Shown piece by piece: positions 53,945 through 62,022 of a stretch of DNA of 64,000 nt; position 1 is the stretch's first letter; every line of letters begins with the position of its first letter. Location: positions 1,385,413-1,449,412 of the forward strand of contig NZ_CP094378.1 in assembly GCF_030643785.1 (NCBI RefSeq), in the 5' to 3' direction. A program made the translations under genes and the position numbers. Source of the DNA: Coxiella-like endosymbiont (GTDB taxonomy: Bacteria; Pseudomonadota; Gammaproteobacteria; Coxiellales; Coxiellaceae). The notes beneath the pieces are model-generated. The model had not been told where the DNA came from, ran no database searches, and saw only the letters and a list, made by a program, of their open reading frames with translations.

Positions 53945-55663
53945 ATGCGACGTATCCCACAATCTTTCATTCAAGATCTGTTATCTCGTATTGATATTGT
54001 GGAATTAATTCAGTCGCGTGTAAGTCTGAAAAAGAGAGGTCGCAACTATTTAGGGCTTTGTCCTTTTCATAATGAGAAAACACCCTCATTTACTGTCAGC
54101 CCTGCGAAACAATTCTATTATTGTTTCGGGTGCGGGGCTAGTGGAAATGCTATCAATTTTTTAATGGCATTCGATCGTACTGAATTTGTTGAAACCATTA
54201 CAGATTTATCTGCTCAATTTAGCCTGGAAATTTCCCTAGAAGCTCGACATTCTAACTCACCCAAACAAGAAGAGTATTATAGCCTTTTAGCAAAAATTGC
54301 TCGTTATTATCAACAACAATTGAAACGTTCACCAATCGCTATTAATTATTTAAAATCGCGCGGCCTCACGGGCGAGATTGCCAAACAATTTGCCCTTGGA
54401 TATGCACCGTCGAATTGGGAGAATTTAAAAGCATTTACTAAGAATTCTAAAATTAAAGTTCAACTAATTACCAACGGATTGCTCATTAAAAAAGATCATC
54501 GTCTCTTCGACCGTTTTCGTCATCGGATCATCTTCCCTATTCGCGACGTTCAGAGCGGCCGTATTATCGCTTTTGGAGGACGAGCTTTAGGTAACGACCA
54601 ACCTAAATACATGAATTCCCCAGAAACGCCAATTTTTCACAAAGGCAACGAGTTATATGGGCTGTATGAAGCCCGAAAAAAACAAGCTAATTTGTCTTGC
54701 TTTCTAATTGTAGAAGGTTATATGGATGTTATTTCTCTTCATCAACATCAGATTCCTTACGCTGTGGCTACGATGGGCACAGCAACTAATACTCAACATT
54801 TAAAAAAATTATTGCGGTATGTCAATGAAATCGTCTACTGCTTTGACGGCGATAATGCAGGACGGCGAGCTGCATGGCGAGCGCTTACCGAAAGCCTGCC
54901 TTTAATGCGCGATGGTATTCATATCCGTTTCTTATTTTTACCCGAAGAAGAAGATCCCGATAGTTTAATTCGCAAGATTGGCAAAGATGCTTTCGAAGCA
55001 AAAATAAAAGCAGCATTGCCATTGAGTGAGGTGTTCTTTGAACATTTGCAAAGAGAAATTCCGCTTCATTCCATCGCTGATAAAGCCAATTTTGCTAAAA
55101 AGGCCTTAGAATATCTCAATACCATGCCCAAAGGTCTTTTCTATCAGCTTCTCATCAAAGAACTTGCCAAGCGGCTAGCGGTAGAAATTGATGAAATCCA
55201 TTCGCTTATTGAAGACAATGAAGACAATTCAGAAAAGGGACGTACTTCACCAAATCATTCCTCTTCACCTTCGCAAGTGCTTTCTCTAGCTTATCATGCG
55301 ATATCTATTTTGGCACAAATACCTTCGTTAGTTGCTCTAATTCCAAAGGATTTCCTTCCTATTAGTATTAGTAACATGCCCGATATGCAATTGCTTTTTA
55401 AAGTTGTCACGCTTTTAACCAAGCAGCAGATTAACTCAACGGCTGAGTTGCTGGCTCTATGGCCCGACTCTCAAGAACACCAACTAATTGCGGATTTAGT
55501 GGGACGGCGTCTCCTCGAAGAAGCCCGTTTATCAACAGACGATTTAGCCATTGAACTCAAAGACGCCATTCAACGTCTTAAAGAACAAGCTGAAAAAGAA
55601 AAAACATGGCAGCTCTTAAGAAGAAAGAACTTGAAGAAAGAACTTGACGAAACAGTCAACTGA
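53945..55663 (+). CDS. dnaG: DNA primase
   Basis: DnaG makes RNA primers for replication. The 572-residue protein has the CHC2 zinc finger (LCPFHNEKTPSFTV with FYYCFGCGASGNAINFL, about residues 39-75), the catalytic TOPRIM domain (FLIVEGYMDVISLHQ, about 260; YCFDGDNAGRRAAWRAL, about 305) and a C-terminal DnaB-binding region. The last residues (NLKKELDETVN) are altered by a perfect 13-bp tandem duplication at 55622-55647; without it the tail would read NLTKQSTDLI. The catalytic parts are intact. Confidence 0.96.
   Translation: MRRIPQSFIQDLLSRIDIVELIQSRVSLKKRGRNYLGLCPFHNEKTPSFTVSPAKQFYYCFGCGASGNAINFLMAFDRTEFVETITDLSAQFSLEISLEARHSNSPKQEEYYSLLAKIARYYQQQLKRSPIAINYLKSRGLTGEIAKQFALGYAPSNWENLKAFTKNSKIKVQLITNGLLIKKDHRLFDRFRHRIIFPIRDVQSGRIIAFGGRALGNDQPKYMNSPETPIFHKGNELYGLYEARKKQANLSCFLIVEGYMDVISLHQHQIPYAVATMGTATNTQHLKKLLRYVNEIVYCFDGDNAGRRAAWRALTESLPLMRDGIHIRFLFLPEEEDPDSLIRKIGKDAFEAKIKAALPLSEVFFEHLQREIPLHSIADKANFAKKALEYLNTMPKGLFYQLLIKELAKRLAVEIDEIHSLIEDNEDNSEKGRTSPNHSSSPSQVLSLAYHAISILAQIPSLVALIPKDFLPISISNMPDMQLLFKVVTLLTKQQINSTAELLALWPDSQEHQLIADLVGRRLLEEARLSTDDLAIELKDAIQRLKEQAEKEKTWQLLRRKNLKKELDETVN
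55622..55647. repeat. Perfect 13-bp tandem duplication at the dnaG 3' end
   Basis: AGAAAGAACTTGA is present twice in a row and replaces the last few codons of dnaG with a different frame. Confidence 0.92.
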
Positions 55664-55818
55664 CCTTATATAAAGAAAACTATCCATCTCATCTGACCAA
55701 ACTTATACCTAGAAGATCATTTCGGGGGTTTCAATTTGACGGATGAAAGAATGTCATACTAATTACTTTAGCAAACAGGCCATATTTTAACCAAGAACTA
55801 TAGGGTAGCGGAATATTT

Positions 55819-57987
55819 ATGCCAACTCGTAAAAAAAATCCAATACTAAGACCAATACTAAGAAAAAATTCAATACCTTGAAAGAGAAGAAAAAAATAAG
55901 TACAAAAAAAGTAAAGACCAATAAGACTAATAAGACTAAGACTAAGACTAAGACTAAGACTAAAGCTCCAGTAAAACCCAAATCAAAACCTGCGGTTAAA
56001 CGCCCAATGGCAAAGAAATCCAAACCATCTAGAAGGGGGTGGTAAAGAGAGCTGAGAAAATCACTGTGTATAAAAAGATTGGAGAAGAAGCTCTTAAAAA
56101 ACTGACTCCTCCGCAGAAGGCTAAAGAAGCGGCGGTTCCTGCATCCTCTACTCCTGCTAAATTGGAAGAAAATGTCATTGAAAGCCAACGGTTAGGTTTT
56201 AGCACCTTATTAGAAGAGGCTAAAAATAAGGGATACTTGGTTCACGAAGATCTCATTAATCTTCTCCCGAACGATTATGCCGACCCAACACAAATGGAAG
56301 CTATCATCGGTCGTCTCACTGAGATGGGGATTAAGGTATTCGAGATTCCCCCCGATGCGGATTCCTTGCTTTTGGAAGAAGACACCCAATCAGATGATGA
56401 CGAAATTAAAGATGACGTAGCAGAGGTGTTAGCGACGGAAACGCGAACTACAGATCCTGTTCGTATGTATATGAGGGAGATGGGTAGCGTCGAATTATTA
56501 ACGCGCGAAGGTGAAATTGTCATTGCCAAGCGGATTGAAGGGGGATTCGTCAAGTAATGGGAGCTGTGGTCCAATACCCGGAACTCATTGAATCCTTTAT
56601 TAAGGAATACGAAACCACAGTAGCTACTGAGGGCCGATTAAGCGATTTACTTATCGGATTTTTTGACGAAGAAAGAGGGCTACCTCCGGAAGCTGCCAAA
56701 GAAGTCGAAATAACTGAGGACGAAGAAGAGGAAGGCGGCGAAGAGGGCTCGAATGAATTTGGTGAAAGTGGCCCTGATCCAGTAATAACGCAAAAAAATA
56801 TGGATGAGCTTAAAGCCCTCTATAGTCGTTATTTAAATGCAATTAAACGCTACGGCAAGAAAATACCGACTACTTTAAAACATCAAAAAAACTTAGCGGA
56901 ATTCTTTTCTACCTTTAAACTTTCTATCCGTCAATTCAGTCGACTCACAGGACGATTACGTCGCCTCTTAAAAGAGGCGCGTAGTCATGAGCGGTTAATT
57001 ATTGCTTATTGTGTGGTAAAAGCAAAAACACCGCGTAAAAAATTCATTGCATCATTCCCTCACAATGAAACTAATATGAATTGGTTGGAGCAATATAAAA
57101 AAGAAAATAAAAAACAAGCAAAACGATTGGAACTTTATAATAAAGAGATTTATCGCGCTCAACGAAATCTCGCACAACTAGAAGAAAAAAGCAATTTAAC
57201 TATTCAGGAAATTAAAGAAATTAATCGTCGAGTTGCTATTGGCGAAGCCAAATCACGCCGTGCCAAAAAGGAAATGATCGAAGCTAACTTACGTCTGGTG
57301 ATTTCCATAGCAAAAAAATATACTAATCGCGGCTTACAATTTCTTGATCTCATCCAAGAAGGCAATATCGGTTTGATGAAAGCTGTGGATAAATTTGAAT
57401 ACCGCCGTGGCTATAAATTTTCAACCTATGCTACTTGGTGGATCCGTCAAGCAATTACTCGTTCGATTGCCGATCAGGCGCGCACTATTCGCATCCCTGT
57501 GCACATGATTGAAACCATTAATAAACTTAATCGAATTAGCCGGCAAATTTTACAAGAAACTGGTATGGAAGCTACCCCCGAAGAATTAGGGCGTCGCATG
57601 GATATGCCCGAAGAAAAAGTGAGAAAAGTATTGAAAATTGCTAAAGAACCCATTTCTATGGAAACACCAATTGGTGAAGATGAGGATTCTAATCTCGGAG
57701 ACTTTATTGAAGATGTGAATATGGAATCGCCTATTGATTTTGCAACTTCAGCCGGTTTGGTAGAGGCGACCCGTGAAATTTTATCCACCCTCACGCCTCG
57801 TGAAGCCAAGGTTTTACGGATGCGTTTTGGAATTGATATGAATACCGATCATACTCTGGAAGAAGTGGGTAAGCAGTTCGATGTAACACGCGAACGGATA
57901 CGACAAATTGAAGCTAAAGCTTTACGTAAATTACGTCATCCTAGTCGTGCCGAAAAATTACATAGTTTTCTTGAAACCGAAGAATAA
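55819..57987 (+). pseudogene. rpoD: Primary sigma factor RpoD, three homopolymer shifts in the N-terminal third
   Basis: RpoD (sigma-70) directs RNA polymerase to housekeeping promoters. Start MPTRKK at 55819 leads, after adding one A at 55831-55838, into a Lys/Thr-rich segment (repeated KT from AAGACT units). One G added at 55035+1000 (run 56035-56039) leads into VVKRAEKITVYKKIG and region 1.1. One G added at 56540-56544 joins region 1.2 (TTDPVRMYMREMGSVELLTR) to [14 protein letters not shown]. Regions 2 ([20 protein letters not shown]), 3 and 4 ([20 protein letters not shown]) are intact. It must be functional if the cell lives, so the shifts are suspicious. Confidence 0.94.
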
Positions 57988-58004
57988 TAGCTTTGTACTC
58001 TTTT

Positions 58005-58037
58005 ATTAGTGGATTGCCATAAGGGAAATCCACTAAT
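58005..58037 (+). terminator. Possible terminator hairpin after rpoD
   Basis: ATTAGTGGATT (58005-58015) and AATCCACTAAT (58027-58037) form a perfect 11-bp stem 18 bases past the rpoD stop. The run of T that would mark a strong intrinsic terminator is absent, so it may act with rho or only protect the 3' end. Confidence 0.45.
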
Positions 58038-58081
58038 TCAATATCGAGTCATAAGCCATAGCAGAGGTAAAGAAGAGAGTT

Positions 58082-58270
58082 GTGAAACTAAAGAAAAATA
58101 ACTACTGCCATAATGCAAAAATCGTAGAGGATCCCCATCAAAAAACTTCCAATAAACCAAAAGAGACCATAAATTCTATTGAAAATGCCGTAAGCAAAGC
58201 TCTCGTTTATTCGCAGGGACCATTTTGCCACGATCGCAACACATTAAAGAATCCTGAGCTTCCATTCTAA
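58082..58270 (+). CDS. Unrecognised 62-residue frame, doubtful
   Basis: GTG-initiated frame MKLKKNNYCHNAKIVEDPHQ with a charged, Asn/Lys-rich sequence ending NPELPF, preceded by GCAGAGGTAAAGAAGAGAG. No known motif or membrane segment. It could be a small gene, the remnant of one, or chance. Confidence 0.2.
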   Translation: MKLKKNNYCHNAKIVEDPHQKTSNKPKETINSIENAVSKALVYSQGPFCHDRNTLKNPELPF

Positions 58271-58497
58271 CACTCCATAGAATGACACCAAATATTACCG
58301 CTTCAAAACCGCCTAAAAGCACCAGATGTGAAAAGAAAGCAAAACCTCCCTCTCCCCTCCAGTAATCAAAATCATCACTTTAATTCCAAAACGGTCATAC
58401 CAAATCCCTAAAAATGGTGCAATTATCCCATCGACTCCCATTGCGATAGCATAAGCAAGAGGAATCCATACGCTGGGCATCAACGAAATTTTTTCAA

Positions 58498-58527
58498 AAT
58501 GAAAAGCAATTAAATGAAAAGCAATTA
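58498..58527. repeat. Perfect 15-bp tandem duplication
   Basis: AATGAAAAGCAATTA occurs twice in a row in the MFS relic. Because the unit is 15 bases it keeps the frame, giving repeated LIAFH residues. Confidence 0.9.
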
Positions 58528-59093
58528 AAGAAAAATCTGAAAAACGCAGCAATTAATCCCCCAGCAATTACATACAACCAAAAGAGAAAGAAAATCTTCT
58601 GGCGAGCAAGAGAAGGTATCTGGATTCTCTAACCGTCGAGGATGAGGGTAAGCTATGCGAGCTATTATCAAGATGATGGTCAGTGCCAGAAATGCTGAAA
58701 ATAACAAGGTAGCAAAGCTTTATCTAAAATTTCGTGGAGGCCAAAAAATTCAACCCTATGCCGATTTGGGTAGCCCGCATAGGATAACATCGCATCTTTA
58801 GACGGCTGATGTGTACGGTACCGCTTTACCCATTTGTTCTAAGATAATAACGCCGCTATCTCCCAATTCCCGACAAGTGCTAAAAATCGAGCTGTTCGAT
58901 TAGCTAACATATCAATCAGCTAACATACCCTGAGAGAAAACGAAACCCATAACCTACTAATTCCCCCAAAGCCAAGCACAAAAAATCCTACTACACACTT
59001 CTTGGCTTTAGGGCCCAAAATGGCTAAGGGCCGGTAATAAAACTGCGAGAGACCCCTTTCATAAGTCATGTCAGCAAATAAATTAACAAGGCC

Positions 59094-59123
59094 AATAATG
59101 ATAATGATAATAATGATAATGAA
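59094..59123. repeat. AAT/GAT-rich microsatellite
   Basis: AATAATGATAATGATAATAA and following ATGATAATGAA form a 30-base simple repeat that codes for an Ile run on the minus strand in the MFS relic. Confidence 0.8.
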
Positions 59124-59207
59124 TTTAAAGGCTGTCTTTTTAGAAAGATTAGAAGTAAGATGAAATATCCTTTTATCGTCGAAATAGGTGGCTGCTTCCT
59201 GAAGGAA

Positions 59208-59281
59208 TGGGCCCACCAGGACTTGAACCTGGGACCTCTCGATTATGAGTCGATTGCTCTAACCAACTGAGCTATGGGCCC
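59208..59281 (-). tRNA. ileX: tRNA-Ile(CAU), the TilS substrate
   Basis: The minus strand folds as a complete cloverleaf: acceptor GGGCCCA/TGGGCCC, D arm with GCTCAGTTGGTTAGAGC, anticodon stem ATCGA/TCGAG-type with loop CTCATAA (anticodon CAU), and T arm CCAGG-TTCAAGT-CCTGG. CAU could mean Met or lysidine-modified Ile. I prefer Ile because the GACTCATAATCG anticodon region matches the minor isoleucine tRNA and because ileX lies near rpoD in E. coli. Initiator features are absent. The 3' CCA is not encoded; after the discriminator A comes TTCC. Confidence 0.88.
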
Positions 59282-59514
59282 GTAAATTGCTCACCCATTT
59301 CGAGGTGGTTATTTTTATCATGTTACCATCTCAGGAGGCAAGTAAGAGCACCTCGCTAAAGAAGAGTTTTTACAGTTAAGTGCGAGATTTATGCTATCAG
59401 CCATTAAACTCCTCCTAACTTCTAGGTGGAATCATGCATTCTAAGGCTAAGACTTAGAAGAGATAGTTTTTCAGACTGCCTTCTACCACATTTTTGCTCC
59501 CGTTCCCGTCCCGT

Positions 59515-60018
59515 CTACGCCAGAAAACGGTAATCGAGGCCTAAAGTGATGTGCCAGTTTACAGCAAAATAACATCTCCCCTTGATTCCTTCGCCCAAAT
59601 GAACCCACCCCCCAACCTGCACCGAGAAAAGGAACCAAAGTACTATTAAGATGGAAATCATAGTAGACGTTTGTTTCCCATCAAAGTAAGTCATCCGGCG
59701 TTTCATGCTCACGCTGTTGTTACCCTCTAATATGATTTACATAATAAGTAGATGGAGACACCCCCTCCCAAACGGATATTTTCCATTCGCTAACCTAACT
59801 AACCTAACTGCATTCCCCCTAATGCCCCCTGCGTCGAGGTTTCGGCTGCCTCTTACTACCCAATCGGTGTGAACCCCACCCCTACCCATGTGTTCCCCAT
59901 ATAAGACCTAAAATCGAACACAATAACGCTTCTCTCATTAGTATACTATTGTCGGCGTAGGCTGACGTAGGCTAAATTTAATAAAAACCAACAGAATAGC
60001 GGAATAAAGCACTTCATG
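59515..60018 (-). pseudogene. Secreted, possibly outer-membrane protein remnant
   Basis: A signal-peptide-like start MKCFIPLFCWFLLNLAYVS at about 60018 is followed by broken frames (for example SYMGNTWVGVGFTPIG). A last open piece contains ILIVLWFLFSVQVGGWVHLG and ends HITLGLDYRFLA at 59515. Alternating hydrophobic residues near the end suggest a beta-barrel. Two small tandem duplications (59791-59808 and near 59954) lie inside. Family unknown. Confidence 0.4.
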
Positions 60019-60135
60019 TTATTTCTTCCTCTTTTTTAAAGTCCATAAGTGAGATTAATTAGATTAAATTCTTTTAGTAAAATGGCAGACAGAGGAGAGG
60101 GTCCTTATATTATTTTATAGATACAAGGACGGTTT

Positions 60136-60580
60136 ATGATTAAGCAATCTTCGAACATAATGACCCAAGGTTGGCGCGAATGGGTTGCTCTTTCCGAGTT
60201 TGGCATCGATCACATTAAAGCTAAAATCGATACTGGTGCAAGAACTTCAGCGCTCCACGCTTTTTCTTTAAATATCGTAACAGGGGAATCCTAATCGACT
60301 CCGCTTTCAACTGCACTCCCTATTCAAAAAAATGATCAAATCGTAGTCGCTTGCAAAGCAGACATTTTGGATCAGCAACTGGTAACTAATTAGGGCAGGC
60401 ATAAAGAATGACGTTACGTCATTATTAAAACAGACATTACTCTAGGTCCTAGGTTGGCTCATCGAAATCACGCTCACCAATCGTGACAGTATGGGGGGAT
60501 TTTCGGATATTACTGGACGATCAGCACTTAAGGACATTATCGTAAACCCAAATCGATCATTTGTATCAAGCCATAAGGAT
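60136..60580 (+). pseudogene. Retropepsin-like (RimB/DUF785, putative ATP-dependent zinc protease) gene, decayed
   Basis: The text begins [20 protein letters not shown], then [20 protein letters not shown], which carries the [10 protein letters not shown] motif of this aspartic-protease-like family. It continues in other frames with RYVIIKTDITLG, IEITLTNRDSMGG and TGRSALKDIIVNPNRSF. A stop after TGES and later shifts kill it. In many bacteria this gene sits directly before rimK, as the next relic does. Confidence 0.72.
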
Positions 60581-60588
60581 TCTTTTCA

Positions 60589-60655
60589 GTGAAAATTGCC
60601 ATTCTGTCAACTAAGCAAAAACTCTTAAGCAAGAACTCTATTCTACTCAGCGCTT
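60589..60655 (+). pseudogene. rimK: RimK N-terminal stub
   Basis: A GTG at 60589 starts MKIAILSTKQKLLSKNSILL, the N-terminus typical of the RimK ribosomal S6 glutamate ligase family. After about 20 codons the similarity ends and the following text belongs to a fatty acyl-AMP ligase. This looks like a deletion junction. Confidence 0.5.
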
Positions 60656-60664
60656 GATTGAATA

Positions 60665-62022
60665 GTATTATTCACGATCCTAAGCCCAATCTCATTCTTT
60701 CATCCGACGAGGTTATAGATCAAATTCAAAAACTACTCTTTATTAAATTATTATCACGCATTCCTTTTATAAATAATTTAATTTGAGGGATTTCAAAAAA
60801 TCTGTATATATTAGCCCAATGGGAATTTGATAATTTAACTTGGATAGTAGCTACTCATTTACCAGAGCAAATTGCCAATTCTTATCAACTCTTACAAATT
60901 AAATCTACGGACATTGCTTTTCTCCAAATATACCTTTGGATTCATTGACCGAACCAAGAGGACTTATGTTAACATATACGAACTTACTAGATAATTTAGA
61001 GAAAATTACTCAAGCAACTTCCACCACTTTATCGGATGTTGGTTTTGTGTGGGTTCCCCCTTATCATGACATGGGTCGGTCTCATTAGCAGAATCTTTCC
61101 CTCCTCTCTATACCAATACTACTATTTATTTAATGTCACCTTATACTTTTTTATAAAATCTGGCCACTTAGCTCCTAGCAATTTCACAATATCGAGTAAC
61201 TGTGCCCATATGCACCGGATTTTGCATTTGCCATTTGCAGAAAAAAATCTCTGATATTATCAAAAACGATTTAGATTTTTCTTCTTGTCAGAGATTTTTC
61301 AATGATTCGAAACCTATCCATTTACAAAATCTGAGAAGATTTATTTAGGATTTTAAAATAGCAGGATTTTAAGAGGATTTTTTCTTTTCTGTTATGGCCT
61401 GTCAGAAACTACTTTGTTTGTAAGCGGACGTCGAGACAGCGTGGATATTTCTTTTTATTCAAGAACAGGCTTATTAAAACATCGCTTATAATCGGTCAAT
61501 CCAAACGGTTCAGATACACTGGGTTTTATTAACCACGGTAAGCCTTTTGATCAAGTTATTATCGTAGATCCAACTACTCGAGAGATTTGTCTTCCGGAAA
61601 CTATAGGAGAAATTTGGATAAATAGCCCTAGTGTCTTTTTGGACTATTGGAATTGATTGGAATTGACTGAAGAAATATTTCGTCCACATTTAGTCAATGA
61701 TCCAATTATACCTTTTCTGCGCACATGGCAATCTTGGATTTCTCAAAATGGGAACTTTTTTATAATGGAGAAAATCATTACCCAAAAGATATCGAAGAAA
61801 CGATCTGGGAAAGCCAAACCACCATTCGAATGGGTAACCACGGCATTCAGCATCGATGTGGATGGAAGAGAACAGCTTGCTATTGTAATAGAAATTTACC
61901 CGGAAACTTCCGAAAAAGTCATGGACGAAATTATTAACGCGCTATCAAACATCACATTCGCTTTAGTTACAGTTCCGGAGGGAAATATAAACTGGCTAAA
62001 AAAATCTGTCGTGCTTCTTTAG
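60665..62022 (+). pseudogene. Fatty acyl-AMP ligase (FAAL, adenylate-forming family), decayed
   Basis: FAALs activate fatty acids as adenylates for lipid or polyketide assembly lines. Ordered pieces: LILSSDEVIDQIQKLLFIKL; STDIAFLQ before a damaged adenylate loop; LDNLEKITQATSTTLSDVG; PPYHDMG; PLYTNTTIYLMSPYTFL; DLDFSSCQRFFND; GLSETTLFVSGRR; VIIVDPTTREICLPETIGEI; and IEIYPETSEKVMDEIINALS towards 61950. The first third is missing, fused by deletion to rimK, and the frame changes many times. A 10-bp duplication is at 61646-61665. It meets the icmB relic tail to tail at about 62022. Confidence 0.7.

Larger units (their letters stand above)
58313..59190 (-). pseudogene. MFS transporter, decayed (second one in the window)
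   Basis: Read leftwards from about 59190: KTAFKFIIII...GLVNLFADMTYERGLSQFYY, GFFVLGFGGISRLWVSFSL, then LFSAFLALTIILIIARIAYP, and IPLAYAIAMGVDGIIAPFLG with IWYDRFGIKVMILITGG. These follow an MFS permease with its A-motif-like YDRFG. Frames and stops are broken, a trinucleotide-rich repeat has lengthened an Ile run, and a perfect 15-bp duplication lies at 58498-58527. Dead. Confidence 0.7.

Noticed and set aside
55900..55975. AAGACT repeats as a possible CRISPR or satellite
   Set aside because: Units are 6-9 bases without spacers and code in frame for Lys-Thr in rpoD.
55817..56188. Minus-strand open frame rich in alternating Leu/Val
   Set aside because: It is the complement of the Lys/Thr repeat at the start of rpoD; no real gene.
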